Source of the DNA: Neolewinella aurantiaca
GTDB lineage: Bacteria; Bacteroidota; Bacteroidia; Chitinophagales; Saprospiraceae
Assembly (NCBI RefSeq): GCF_008014675.1
Contig: NZ_VOXD01000021.1
Location: forward strand, 1 to 64,000
Direction: 5' to 3'
Length of the DNA stretch: 64,000 nucleotides
In this document: piece after piece, positions 14,130 through 23,291 of the stretch
Position numbering within the stretch: the first letter of the stretch is position 1
How the letters are laid out: each line of letters starts with the position of its first letter
Notes under the pieces: generated by a model
Told to the model about the DNA's origin: nothing
What the model saw: only the letters and a program-made list of their open reading frames with translations
Database searches by the model: none
Program-made: the position numbers and the translations under genes

Positions 14130-16856
14130 CTATATTTTGTAGTGGAAAGTTCCCAGGAAGTAGCGCCCGAGGCCATCACTGGTGGTCTCACGCGTCAGGA
14201 AGCTGTTGACCGAACGGTTGATGATCGTGTTCTGATCGAACAAGTCTGAAGCAGAGATACGGAAGAAGTGACGCTTCTTACGGAACGGGCGTAGCTCCAG
14301 GCTGAGGCGCAGGTCGGGGATGTTCTCCTCGGCCGAGAAATCAGAAGCGGCGTAGATGCTGTACAGGAAGCGGCTTTCGAAGCGCCATTTAGGGCTTACT
14401 TCAAGTTCAAACTGCGCCAGCAGGTTGTGCGTAAGCTGCGTTACATCGGTACTGACACCACCGTCTTCCCCTTCGAAGGAGTTGATGTAGTTATTCAGGT
14501 CGTAGCCTAGCTTCAGGTAGCTGTCTTCGTTCAGTTCCGTGGTGATGTTGGCACCAACCGTTGTGCTGAGGGAGGTATTGAGTTGTTCTACCGCGTCAAC
14601 GAATCCGGTACCCCGGCTACCGTTCACACTACCTTCCAGTCTGAGTTCACCGTTGATGGCGTTGATGCCGAGCGTGACGCCCGAGAACACACTCCCCTGC
14701 CACGCGTGGCCTACGTTGACGGGGCGGTAAATCTGCTGACCGTCGGTGAACGTCACTGCGTTACCGAATGCATTGTCGGTGTACGTAACGTTGAAGTTTA
14801 CGTTCGCACTGATAGCACGGAACTGATCGTTGAACCACAAGAAGGTATTGAAACGGGTGTTTCTTGCGGGTTCGAGATCAGGATTACCTACCGAGGAGCG
14901 ACCGTTGGCCGAAGGCTCAACGATGGTCTGAAGCTGGCTGATGCTGGGAGCACTGGAGCTCGTGGTGATATTGGCACTGAAGAAGCCTTTCTTGAACCGG
15001 CTACGCAGGCGGATGTACGGGAGGAGGTAGTTGTAATTATCGTCCAGCGAATCATCGCCTTCAACTTTGAGGTTGTTCGCCTCGTAAGTTGTACCGACGG
15101 AAATGTTGCCGCCCTTCCCCAAAGTACGAATCAATGAAACATCCCCTTCCAGGGTAGACCAGTCACGGTCGAGCAGGTTGATGGTCTCGTCTTCCTGGAA
15201 AAGGAAGCGGTAGTCTCCTTCATCACGGTCGAGGCCGTAACCACCACCCAGGCGGAGACGCCAGTTTTGTCCGAGCGGTTCGGTGTACCGCAGGTTTCCG
15301 GAAAGGTTGGTAGAATTAGTTACCCGGTTCTGCAACTGCGTACCGTTGATCAAAGCGCCGAGGAGCTCGCTGTTGGAGGTCTCGTCCAGACCTTCGGTGA
15401 GTAAATCCAGATCAGTTTGGTTCTTTTCATAAGAGGCATTGGCACTGGCTTCGAAAGTGCGCCGTGGGCCGCCCTGAGGCGGGCCGCCCGGGCCTCTGCG
15501 TCCGCCGCTCTCGCCGCGGTTGTAGCTCAGGGAGATCTCTCCTCCGGGTTGTTCGTTGGTGTTCAGTTCCCGGACGTTGTAATCGTCCACAAATTCACCG
15601 TCGTTCTTCACGGTGGTGAAGGCCTGGGTTTCGTTATCTCCGCCAACGATGTAAGCTGAACCGTTAATCCGGATGCGTGAGGTAGAATCTACCTTTTGGC
15701 GGAACTCGAAGCCGAGTTTATGGCTATACTGGCTGGTTGCGTTGCCTTCCAGGGTTTCCACCACCCGCTGGTCGGCAGCACGGTTGTAAGCTTCCAATGA
15801 GGTAGACTGCTGTACCTGGTTTCGATCGAAGAGGGCGTAGTCGGCCGTCAACTGCCCGTTCTTACCGATGCTTTGTCCGAAGTTAAGTCCGGTGGCGATG
15901 CTTCGGTTTTGCCCCGTAGCGTTGCCACTGTCAAAAGGCAGGCTTCCGTCGTTGCCTCCGTAACGGAAACCTCCGCCCCGGCCGGAACTGCCGTTGAATC
16001 CCGAAATTTCATTGCCGGAGAAACCGACTTTATTTACGTTGTTGATCGTGCCCAAAAGGCCAATCTGAGTTTCATCACTGATCCGGAAGACCTTTCCCCC
16101 GCCCTGGTACCGGTCGTTGGTACCATAGCCGGCATAAACTTCGCCGAAAACTTTGGCCTTAAACTCGTCTTTCATCTCGAGGTTAACGGTCATGTTTTCG
16201 GTTCCGTCGTCTACCCCGCTGATTTCTTCAGAGTCGGTCTTTTGGTCAAAGACTTCAACGTTCGTGATGGCCTTTGCATCGAGGTTCTGCGTGAGCAGGG
16301 TTGAGTTGCCGGCAAAGAACGGTTTACCGTTGATCATTACTTCGTTGATGGCCTTACCACGCCAGGTGATTTGTCCGCTGGCGTCAACGCTCATCCCCGG
16401 CAGGCGACGAATAAGGTCTTCGACTACTGCGTTTTCGCCAACGGCAAAAGCGTCAGCGTCGTAGAGCATCGTATCCCCTTTCATGCGGATGGGAATCCGA
16501 TCTGCCTTCACTTCTATCCCGTTGAGGAAGAAACCGGCAGGGTACATCTTCAGATCACCGAGGCCAAGGTACTGGTCGTCTTTAGTAATCTTGATGGTTT
16601 GATCGGGACGTTCGTAGCCCAGGAAAGTGATCCGCAGGAGGTAATCTCCCGAAGGAACGTTCTGCATCCTGAACACACCGTTATTATCGGTGGTACCGAA
16701 ACTGGTGAGCAGGCTGTCCGCCGAGCGCAAAAGCACTGCGTTGGCTCCTGGTAAAGTAGTACCGGTGGAGTCCGTTACGGTAGCAACTATTTCAGCCTGA
16801 GCGGAGACTACTCCGCTGATAAACAGGCAGAAAACTAATATGTACAGGTATTTCAT
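14130..16856 (-). CDS. Outer-membrane beta-barrel protein with N-terminal regulatory-like domain
   Basis: A 908-residue outer-membrane protein. After a signal peptide (ending GVVSA) comes a carboxypeptidase-regulatory-like beta-sandwich (residues ~20-105: TVTDSTGTTLPGANAVLL). A TonB-plug-like segment follows (LIRRLPGMSVDASGQITWRGKAINEVMINGKPFF), then a large beta-barrel of the OMP_b-brl_3 type ending in FHYKI. A Gly/Pro/Arg-rich loop (~455-475) is probably surface exposed. No TonB box or SusD partner is visible. It is the third gene after two GLPGLI genes on the same strand, a pairing common in Bacteroidota. Confidence 0.88.
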   Translation of the reverse strand: MKYLYILVFCLFISGVVSAQAEIVATVTDSTGTTLPGANAVLLRSADSLLTSFGTTDNNGVFRMQNVPSGDYLLRITFLGYERPDQTIKITKDDQYLGLGDLKMYPAGFFLNGIEVKADRIPIRMKGDTMLYDADAFAVGENAVVEDLIRRLPGMSVDASGQITWRGKAINEVMINGKPFFAGNSTLLTQNLDAKAITNVEVFDQKTDSEEISGVDDGTENMTVNLEMKDEFKAKVFGEVYAGYGTNDRYQGGGKVFRISDETQIGLLGTINNVNKVGFSGNEISGFNGSSGRGGGFRYGGNDGSLPFDSGNATGQNRSIATGLNFGQSIGKNGQLTADYALFDRNQVQQSTSLEAYNRAADQRVVETLEGNATSQYSHKLGFEFRQKVDSTSRIRINGSAYIVGGDNETQAFTTVKNDGEFVDDYNVRELNTNEQPGGEISLSYNRGESGGRRGPGGPPQGGPRRTFEASANASYEKNQTDLDLLTEGLDETSNSELLGALINGTQLQNRVTNSTNLSGNLRYTEPLGQNWRLRLGGGYGLDRDEGDYRFLFQEDETINLLDRDWSTLEGDVSLIRTLGKGGNISVGTTYEANNLKVEGDDSLDDNYNYLLPYIRLRSRFKKGFFSANITTSSSAPSISQLQTIVEPSANGRSSVGNPDLEPARNTRFNTFLWFNDQFRAISANVNFNVTYTDNAFGNAVTFTDGQQIYRPVNVGHAWQGSVFSGVTLGINAINGELRLEGSVNGSRGTGFVDAVEQLNTSLSTTVGANITTELNEDSYLKLGYDLNNYINSFEGEDGGVSTDVTQLTHNLLAQFELEVSPKWRFESRFLYSIYAASDFSAEENIPDLRLSLELRPFRKKRHFFRISASDLFDQNTIINRSVNSFLTRETTSDGLGRYFLGTFHYKI

Positions 16857-16904
16857 TTGGTTCTATGGATTAATGGATAGACTATGGTTAAAGATCGAGA
16901 AAGT

Positions 16905-16981
16905 CAGGAGCCGGAAACTGAAAAATCGAGCGTACGGGATCCCGGTCTTATGCCAGGGTTTTGCGCTACTTCCGGCTCCTG
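16905..16981 (-). terminator. Possible hairpin after the first GLPGLI gene
   Basis: CAGGAGCCGGAA (16905-16916) and its exact complement (16970-16981) enclose a small CGGGATCCCG palindrome (16935-16944). It lies just past the stop at 16990. The T-tract is weak, so this may be an attenuator or an RNA-stability element between the GLPGLI and barrel genes. Confidence 0.4.
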
Positions 16982-16989
16982 CTTAATGA

Positions 16990-17733
16990 CTATCCTCTTG
17001 AGCGTTCCCAACCGCGACGACGGCGCTCCATCATTTCAGTTGCACGTTTCATATGTTTGTCGAACTCTTTACGAGTGATTACCTTTTCATCGGCGGGTTT
17101 TTCCATGTCCAGCTCGGCGTTGGGCTGCATGGTTGTCATTTTGTATTCGGTCGTGCGGCCATCGCGCTGAACTTTCAGGTAAACGATAGCTCCAGGCAGT
17201 CCTCCGTAGCCACGGGGGCCAATACCAAGCGGAATGCTGGGCGTAAAGTATGCCGTAAGCGTGTCTCCCTCAATGGATACCGAGGTAGCCAGCTGGGTGG
17301 GTAACGGAATCTCTTTCATCCCTACTTTCATATTGGCGATGTTCCACTTCGGAGCAACCCACTTGTCTTCCATGATGAACGATTGGTCCATCACCTGCCG
17401 GCGATCGGTGACCGTACTATCCTTTATGCTGGTGAAGAAGATGTCCGGGTTTTCGTTGAATCGCCCCCAGCGCCCGCCTCCGGAACTGTTTTCGTCAACT
17501 ACCTGAGAGTAGCTGAAAGCATCAGCGGTGAACTGAAGGCGTCCCGTCCGGTCGAATTCACCGCTGGCCATCCGCTTTTTCATTTCTTCCTTACGGTCTT
17601 TTGGCATCCAGTCCCCGAAATCGAAGGTGAAGCTTTCGTTGTAATCGATGGTACCGCTGGTAATCTGAGCGGAGAGTACACCCGTGAATCCCAAAAAGAG
17701 GAGGGCGAAGAGGAATCGGAACTGAAATTGCAT
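16990..17733 (-). CDS. GLPGLI family protein
   Basis: A 247-residue exported protein (signal ending TGVLSA). It contains the family-defining segment GPRGYGGLPGAIVYLKVQRDG (residues ~185-205) and the upstream pattern IDYNESFTFDFGDW. GLPGLI proteins are Bacteroidota secreted proteins of unknown function, often beside outer-membrane barrels, as here. The C-terminus is Arg/Met rich (KHMKRATEMMERRRRG). It shares the minus-strand cluster with a second, diverged GLPGLI paralogue and the 908-residue barrel. Confidence 0.9.
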   Translation of the reverse strand: MQFQFRFLFALLFLGFTGVLSAQITSGTIDYNESFTFDFGDWMPKDRKEEMKKRMASGEFDRTGRLQFTADAFSYSQVVDENSSGGGRWGRFNENPDIFFTSIKDSTVTDRRQVMDQSFIMEDKWVAPKWNIANMKVGMKEIPLPTQLATSVSIEGDTLTAYFTPSIPLGIGPRGYGGLPGAIVYLKVQRDGRTTEYKMTTMQPNAELDMEKPADEKVITRKEFDKHMKRATEMMERRRRGWERSRG

Positions 17734-17885
17734 AGTATGTTTTAAGGTTGTTTTGGTTTTATTACCACGAAGTACGACAATTGTTGTAATTCATAGGATA
17801 TTTAACCCGCCCGCATCGACAGATGCCCTTATTCTTTCGACAGATTGGGATTCTAAAGGTTTAAAACGCCCTCCTGATTTTTTCA

Positions 17886-18641
17886 CTAATCGATGTTGAA
17901 CCTTCGCTTCATCATCTTTTGCTTTTTCGCCTTTTCCGAACGGAACTTCGTGAGCGATATCTTTTTCCCTTCAGCAGGCTTCGCGATCTTTAAGGGCTCG
18001 CTGCTTACGGATAGCGACGTAGCACGGTAAACCGAAGCCCCATTTGCCCCCGGTATGCGGAGCGTTATGATTGCGCCCGGCAGTCCGTAATAGTTTAGCG
18101 GGCCCACTTCGATAGGCAAAGAAGGCGCATAACCAGCCGTAACGGTATCACCCGCAGCGGTAATTGCGGTAGCAACTCTGAGGTCCAGGCCCGCAGTTGC
18201 CTCGCTCGGCGGGATGGTCTCGTCGGTCAGGGTCCAGTTGAGTTGTTCGGCGTCTCCTTCCACCAGAAATCCTTTATCGAAAATGAAATCATGATTGACG
18301 ACTTTACCTGCCTTCGTATCTGTATAGTATGAGGAAGGTTCTTCACCTCCGGTCTCCATGATCATTATCCCACCACCCGCAAGTTCGGTCTGGACGGAAA
18401 CCACTTCTTTAGGAACTTCCACGAAACTGAAAGCATCGGGAGAGAAAGTTGCTTTGAAGTTAGCGCTGAAGGCCCCCGCAGCGGCCATTTGTTCGTGCAG
18501 ACTTTCCGCGACCTTATCGGGGAAGTCTCCCTTTGGCAAAGACATCTCGGTCGTGCGCACGTAGTCTATGGTGCCGTATTGTACCTGCGCCTGCAGACCG
18601 ATCGAGAAACATATAAAAAGTAAGAAAGTAAAGTATTTCAT
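17886..18641 (-). CDS. GLPGLI family protein (second paralogue)
   Basis: A 251-residue exported protein (signal ending SIGLQA) with the family motif GPLNYYGLPGAIITLRIPG and the typical opening VQYGTIDYVRTTEM. The C-terminal tail is basic (RSEKAKKQKMMKRRF), like its neighbour. It is the first gene of the barrel/GLPGLI cluster; a minus-strand -7-like box at 18738-18745 could drive all three. Divergence between the two paralogues suggests separate ligands or a hetero-pair, which is inference. Confidence 0.9.
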   Translation of the reverse strand: MKYFTFLLFICFSIGLQAQVQYGTIDYVRTTEMSLPKGDFPDKVAESLHEQMAAAGAFSANFKATFSPDAFSFVEVPKEVVSVQTELAGGGIMIMETGGEEPSSYYTDTKAGKVVNHDFIFDKGFLVEGDAEQLNWTLTDETIPPSEATAGLDLRVATAITAAGDTVTAGYAPSLPIEVGPLNYYGLPGAIITLRIPGANGASVYRATSLSVSSEPLKIAKPAEGKKISLTKFRSEKAKKQKMMKRRFNID

Positions 18642-18682
18642 TGCGTAGTGTAGTTGATTACAAAATACCCTTCTCTTCAGGC

Positions 18683-18699
18683 GGCGCTGACGCAGGTGC
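18683..18699 (+). repeat. Dispersed element copy, intergenic
   Basis: GGCGCTGACGCAGGTGC, in the divergent promoter region between GLPGLI and the histidine kinase. It shares at least seven further upstream bases (TTCAGGC) with the copy at 39638. Confidence 0.75.
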
Positions 18700-18737
18700 C
18701 GGGGTGGTTAAGCAGCAGTGCTCCTTCGGGGGTAATG

Positions 18738-18745
18738 CAAAGATA
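18738..18745 (-). promoter_or_regulatory. -7 box (TATCTTTG) for the GLPGLI/barrel cluster
   Basis: A perfect TAnnTTTG match on the minus strand, ~97 bp before the ATG at 18641, with a dispersed-element copy lying in the leader. Confidence 0.4.
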
Positions 18746-18845
18746 GGAGCGCTATCCCGCCCTGTTGTTAGCCCCGGCTAATGATGGTTAATTAAGGTTA
18801 AGCAGCTTGTACACTGTGGCTTACCGAACGTTCTTTGTATTACCA

Positions 18846-20375
18846 ATGAAGCATTTACTGTACGTATTCTCTTTCATCATGCTCCTGATGTCCTGTTTGC
18901 TGGGCACCTGGTGGTACCAGTCCTATGAACACGATAGAAGTGAGCTCCGAAAACAGGTCGAACGTGATCTCGATGACCTGCTGGTCAACAACGTCTTCCG
19001 CAAAGCAGTCCCCTTCTTCATGCGCGGTGGCCCGGTATGGGAAGGCGGAGACCCCATCGAGCGCCTCCAGCGTAACGAGGCTTACCTCGAGTATAGCATC
19101 AGCTCGATGCGTAAAAACGCACGCATCATCGTGGAGGCAATGCCCGAGAGTCAGAGACAGTCACCGATCATCCTCAGGTTTCCGGATGATCACACGGATA
19201 AAAAAAACGACCATAAACGTCTTGAGAAAATGCTCTCTGGCGGCAAGGGGGAAACCTTCACTTTCCCGGAGAAAAATAACAGAGATTACAGTTACGAATT
19301 CCCACGGCACATCACCATCAAGGATAATCCTTTCCGGGCTGACTCCCAGACCTTCACTTTTCACTTTCAGGACGATGGGTTCACCCTCGGCAGTATGCCC
19401 GCTGAAGTGCTTGACACCCTCCGCTACCGACACAAGGTCAACCTCACTCCTTTGCGCTTCAGCGATAAAACCGGAAGACTTCTAACCAACAGCGCCGATA
19501 TGCGGGTTAAAACGGAACTCATCAATACCGGCCTGCACAAAGATCCGTCCTACTTCGAGATCACGAATTACCGGTCAACGGTACTTCTGGGCTTATTGCC
19601 GGAATTTTTCTTTGGTTTCCTTCTTTTTGGTGCAACGGGCTTTGCTTTTTTCACCGCCTACCGAAACCTCCACGAACAGGAAAAGCAACTAAAACAAAAG
19701 GACGCCCTGGTGGCCAACGTTGCCCACGAACTAAAAACCCCCATTGCAACCGTAGGCGTTGCCCTGGAGGCTCTCAACCTGTTCGGAGCAGACGAAGACC
19801 CCGCCCGACGGCAGGAGTACCTGGCCATCGGCCAGTCCGAACTGAAGAGGCTGGACCAAATGGCCGACCGCGCCATAGACTCTCTCCAGGCCGGAGACCT
19901 GAGCCAACGGCTTCGCTTCCAGAAAACCAACCTCACAAATGCAGTGGTCGATGCCTGGCGGGGCCTGTCCTTACGGTACAATTTGCCCGAAGAAGCCTTA
20001 ACGCTGCACATCCACGGAGACGTAGACGCTGACGTAGACCCCCACTACTGGCACCACCTTGTATATAACCTGTTAGACAATGCTTGCAAATACGGAGGTT
20101 CACCCGCAAAAATTGAGGTGGCGGTCTCCGGTCAGGCGCACGACACAGTGCTTACCATTTCTGACAATGGGCCCGGCATAGCGAGCTGCGAACGGGAAAA
20201 CATTTTTAAACGCTTCTACCGGATTACCCGCCCCGGCGAAGGACATGCGGTTAAGGGGCACGGCCTGGGGCTCACTTTTGTCCGTCAGGTGGCCGAGGCC
20301 CACGGAGGCTCGGTCAAGGTAGATAACACCTCTGCTGGCGGAGCTCGCTTTACGGTCAAAATTCCGCGAAATTAG
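18846..20375 (+). CDS. Two-component sensor histidine kinase
   Basis: A 509-residue membrane kinase. A first membrane helix (residues ~3-23), a ~220-residue periplasmic sensor region and a second helix (TVLLGLLPEFFFGFLLFGATGFAFF) precede the HisKA dimerisation domain with the phospho-acceptor His in VANVAHELKTPIATVG. The ATPase domain has the N box LLDNACKYGG, G1 DNGPGI and G2 GHGLGLTF. There is no HAMP domain. The ATG at 18846 is preferred over the frame's upstream TTG at 18807 because the hydrophobic helix begins right there. It is followed after 177 bp by its probable response regulator. Confidence 0.93.
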   Translation: MKHLLYVFSFIMLLMSCLLGTWWYQSYEHDRSELRKQVERDLDDLLVNNVFRKAVPFFMRGGPVWEGGDPIERLQRNEAYLEYSISSMRKNARIIVEAMPESQRQSPIILRFPDDHTDKKNDHKRLEKMLSGGKGETFTFPEKNNRDYSYEFPRHITIKDNPFRADSQTFTFHFQDDGFTLGSMPAEVLDTLRYRHKVNLTPLRFSDKTGRLLTNSADMRVKTELINTGLHKDPSYFEITNYRSTVLLGLLPEFFFGFLLFGATGFAFFTAYRNLHEQEKQLKQKDALVANVAHELKTPIATVGVALEALNLFGADEDPARRQEYLAIGQSELKRLDQMADRAIDSLQAGDLSQRLRFQKTNLTNAVVDAWRGLSLRYNLPEEALTLHIHGDVDADVDPHYWHHLVYNLLDNACKYGGSPAKIEVAVSGQAHDTVLTISDNGPGIASCERENIFKRFYRITRPGEGHAVKGHGLGLTFVRQVAEAHGGSVKVDNTSAGGARFTVKIPRN

Positions 20376-20552
20376 CAATATTCCCAATCTAAGAAAATAT
20401 CGGATGAGTAAATTAAATCCAAACTTCTGTATTTGATTTCTTAAGTTTATCGTTTTGGTCGGTCTTTCATTTGCGAGCGACCTTTCAGTCCCCGTCAGGC
20501 CGGCGCATTTCCGGTTCTTCTACCCTGTCGTTCACCCAATACCACACACTTT

Positions 20553-21278
20553 ATGAAAGTCCTTTACCTGGAAGACGAGCCCTTATTGGCCCGCATCGTC
20601 AAAGAATCGCTGGAAAGCCGAGACTGTGAGATCGACTGGTTTACCGACGGCAAAAGCGCCAGCAAGGCGCTCGCCGAAGCGGACGAATACGACATTGCCG
20701 TACTCGATGTTCAGCTGCCGGGGGAAGACGGCTTTACGATCGGGACGCGCCTGCACGAGCAATTCCCCCGTTTGCCCATTCTTTACCTCACGGCCAGGAC
20801 CCAGGCGAAGGATGTCCTTGCCGGATTCGATGCCGGAGGTAACGATTATGTCCGTAAGCCATTCAGCATGGAGGAATTACTGGTAAGAATGAAAAACCTG
20901 GTCTCGTTGAGTGAAGGCGGCCCTGCTCCATCAACCGAAACGGCACCTGCGCACCGTCGCCCCGAAACGGCTTCTGAACTTTACGAATTCGGCGATTTCT
21001 TCTTCGACTACCCTAACCTTCGTCTTAGCTTTCGGAACGAAAAACGGTACGAGCTCAGTCACCGGGAAGCCGAGCTGCTCCGCCTCTTCGTCCGCGCCCA
21101 GGGGCAAACGGTGATTGATCGCAAACAAATTCTCCTTGAACTCTGGAACGATGACGGGTTCTTTAATTCCCGTAACCTCGATGTGTACGTACGTAAGCTG
21201 CGGGCGATGCTGGAGAATGACCCACGGGTAAGAATTATAACGCTGCGGGGTGTCGGGTACCGGTTCGTCGTGGAATGA
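20553..21278 (+). CDS. OmpR-family response regulator
   Basis: A 241-residue regulator with a receiver domain (acidic pair EDEPL, phospho-acceptor Asp in IAVLDVQLPGEDG near residue 52, Thr in ILYLTARTQ, Lys in VRKPFS). A linker follows, then a winged-helix Trans_reg_C domain (SHREAELLRLF, NSRNLDVYVRKLRAML, ITLRGVGYRFVVE). It is the likely partner of the kinase upstream. The target genes cannot be told from the window. Confidence 0.93.
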   Translation: MKVLYLEDEPLLARIVKESLESRDCEIDWFTDGKSASKALAEADEYDIAVLDVQLPGEDGFTIGTRLHEQFPRLPILYLTARTQAKDVLAGFDAGGNDYVRKPFSMEELLVRMKNLVSLSEGGPAPSTETAPAHRRPETASELYEFGDFFFDYPNLRLSFRNEKRYELSHREAELLRLFVRAQGQTVIDRKQILLELWNDDGFFNSRNLDVYVRKLRAMLENDPRVRIITLRGVGYRFVVE

Positions 21279-21420
21279 GGCTCATTGAAGTCAACTGTCC
21301 GCGGAGCGTCATCTCTGCCCCGCCAGCGGGAAAAGTCGCAGTACTCTTTCGCACAGAATCGTCTCAGGCCAACTACCCAGTCATAAAAAACGTTACCTTT
21401 ATCCTGAACAAATCATCCCC

Positions 21421-21669
21421 ATGACGCCGGACGAAAAACAAGACTGGATAGCCAAAGTAGATATAGCCCTCGACGACGTTCGTCCTCACCTCGCCATCGA
21501 CGGCGGGAACATTGAAGTAGTCAATATTTCCGAAGGAAAAATCGTAGAAATAAAATGGCTCGGAGCCTGTAACGGATGCTCCATGACCGCTATGACAATG
21601 AAGGCCGGTGTTGAAGAAGCACTAAGACGTAGAGTACCCGAAATTGCGGGAGTTGTTGCCGTTAATTAG
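21421..21669 (+). CDS. NifU C-terminal (Nfu) domain iron-sulfur scaffold/carrier
   Basis: An 82-residue stand-alone Nfu domain. The CxxC cluster ligand is in EIKWLGACNGCSMTAMTMKAGVE (residues ~46-49), preceded by the family motif RPHLAIDGGNIEVV. It delivers Fe-S clusters to apoproteins. A -7-like TACCTTTA box lies ~25 bp upstream. It is followed by rsmE 47 bp later. Confidence 0.93.
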   Translation: MTPDEKQDWIAKVDIALDDVRPHLAIDGGNIEVVNISEGKIVEIKWLGACNGCSMTAMTMKAGVEEALRRRVPEIAGVVAVN

Positions 21670-21716
21670 TACGCCGGATCGGTGGTCCGTTTTACTCATT
21701 TTCAGAATTTACGTCC

Positions 21717-22421
21717 GTGCAATTATTCTATGATCCCGATCTGCAGCCAGGAACCCATCCGCTGCGGGAAGTCGAAGCAAGACATGCCTTTCAGGTCCTT
21801 AGAAAAAAAGTCGGGGACCGCATCAATCTGGTAAATGGCCGTGGGAGTTGGTTTTCCGCTGAAGTGGCAGCTATATCGAAAAGAGAATGTCTCCTCGATG
21901 TTTCTCTCGTTCGTGAACCACAACCCAGGGCAAAACACCAGCTTCACCTGCTGGTTGCCCCTACCAAGAACATTGACAGGTTCGAGTGGATACTGGAAAA
22001 AGCAACCGAGATCGGAATCGATTTTATCCAGCCGATCCTGACCGAACACTCCGAACGAAAACGCATCCGTACCGACCGTCTGGAGCGGGTCCTCGAAGCA
22101 GCTATGAAGCAAAGCCTCCGGGCCTGGAAACCTGAACTCGGCGAATTGCTCCCCTTCGAAAGAGCAATGGAATTAACCAACCCCGATCACGACCGCTTCC
22201 TCGCTTACCTCGGTGCCGACGGTACGCCGCTCCTCCACGAATCCTGTCGGAAAAATACGTCTGTAACCATCGCCATCGGCCCCGAAGGAGGTTTCAGCCC
22301 GGCCGAAGCCGAAATGGCACGGTCTCACGGCTATAAATACGCCAGCCTGGGTCCGAATCGTTTACGTACCGAAACTGCGGCCATCGCCGCGGTTCACACC
22401 ATCGAACAACTGAATTGGTAA
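21717..22421 (+). CDS. rsmE: 16S rRNA (uracil-1498-N3)-methyltransferase
   Basis: A 234-residue SPOUT-class enzyme that methylates U1498 of 16S rRNA. Family signatures are EARHAFQVLRKKVGD, KNIDRFEWILEKATEIGIDFIQPILTEHSER, and the knot sequence AIGPEGGFSPAEAEMA with LGPNRLRTETAAIAAVH. The start codon is GTG, since no ATG is available near the conserved N-terminus (QLFYDPDL). It is followed 42 bp later by a DUF4159 gene. Confidence 0.95.
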   Translation: MQLFYDPDLQPGTHPLREVEARHAFQVLRKKVGDRINLVNGRGSWFSAEVAAISKRECLLDVSLVREPQPRAKHQLHLLVAPTKNIDRFEWILEKATEIGIDFIQPILTEHSERKRIRTDRLERVLEAAMKQSLRAWKPELGELLPFERAMELTNPDHDRFLAYLGADGTPLLHESCRKNTSVTIAIGPEGGFSPAEAEMARSHGYKYASLGPNRLRTETAAIAAVHTIEQLNW

Positions 22422-22463
22422 AAGGAACGTACCGCTCCGCAAGCTGGAGGAAATAAAATATTT

Positions 22464-23132
22464 ATGAAAAAGTTATTCTCTCTTATTGCCCTGTTTTCCG
22501 TCCTCTGTCTTTCTTCAGTTTCGGCACCGGCAACGACATCGCCTCTTCGCCTTGGCCTCCTGAAGTACAACGGCGGCGGAGACTGGTACTCCAACCCCAC
22601 CGCCCTGCCCAACCTGGCGGCGTTTTGCAACGACCAGCTGGGAACCGACTTCGATATTGATTACGGCACCGTAGAAGTGGGAAGCGCCGAGCTCTACAAT
22701 TACCCGTGGGTGCACATGACCGGCCACGGCAACGTTGTCTTCAGCGCCGTTGAAGCAGAAAACCTGCGCAACTACCTCATGGGCGGAGGCTTTTTACACA
22801 TCGACGATAATTACGGCATGGACCCCTACGTGAGGTTGGCAATGGAACAAGTATTTCCGGACCTCGCCCTTGTCGAACTACCCTACAGCCATCCCGTCTA
22901 CCATCAGTCTTTCGACTTCACCAATGGCCTCCCGAAAATCCATGAGCACGACGGCGAAGCCCCCGTCGGTTATGGTATTTTTTATGAAAACCGTCTGGTT
23001 GTTTACTATTCCTTCCAGAGTGACCTCGGTGATGGCTGGGAGGACGAATCGGTTCACAATGATCCTCCCGAAATCAGACAAGCCGCCCTCAGAATGGGCG
23101 CAAATCTGATTCAATACGCCTTTGAGCAGTAA
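22464..23132 (+). CDS. DUF4159 secreted protein
   Basis: A 222-residue exported protein (signal ending SSVSA) made of one DUF4159 domain: LKYNGGGDWYSNPTALPNLAAF, YPWVHMTGHGNVVFS, LRNYLMGGGFLHIDDNYGMD. The fold is expected to be glutamine-amidotransferase-like, with a sheet-forming GHG and DDN turn. The function is unknown. It probably shares a transcript with rsmE. Confidence 0.88.
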   Translation: MKKLFSLIALFSVLCLSSVSAPATTSPLRLGLLKYNGGGDWYSNPTALPNLAAFCNDQLGTDFDIDYGTVEVGSAELYNYPWVHMTGHGNVVFSAVEAENLRNYLMGGGFLHIDDNYGMDPYVRLAMEQVFPDLALVELPYSHPVYHQSFDFTNGLPKIHEHDGEAPVGYGIFYENRLVVYYSFQSDLGDGWEDESVHNDPPEIRQAALRMGANLIQYAFEQ

Positions 23133-23291
23133 CCAAAGCCAGGAGTGATGCTCTAAAGCAACAGCGCCTGAGGTGCAGGAATCTACTTGACAAGACAGCA
23201 GTCATCTATCGCATTAACGACACCTGGGCGTTTCTGCCGTTCGTTGTCTTAATGCGGCCCTTATCTTAGCGGTCTAAACCACCCAACGTTT

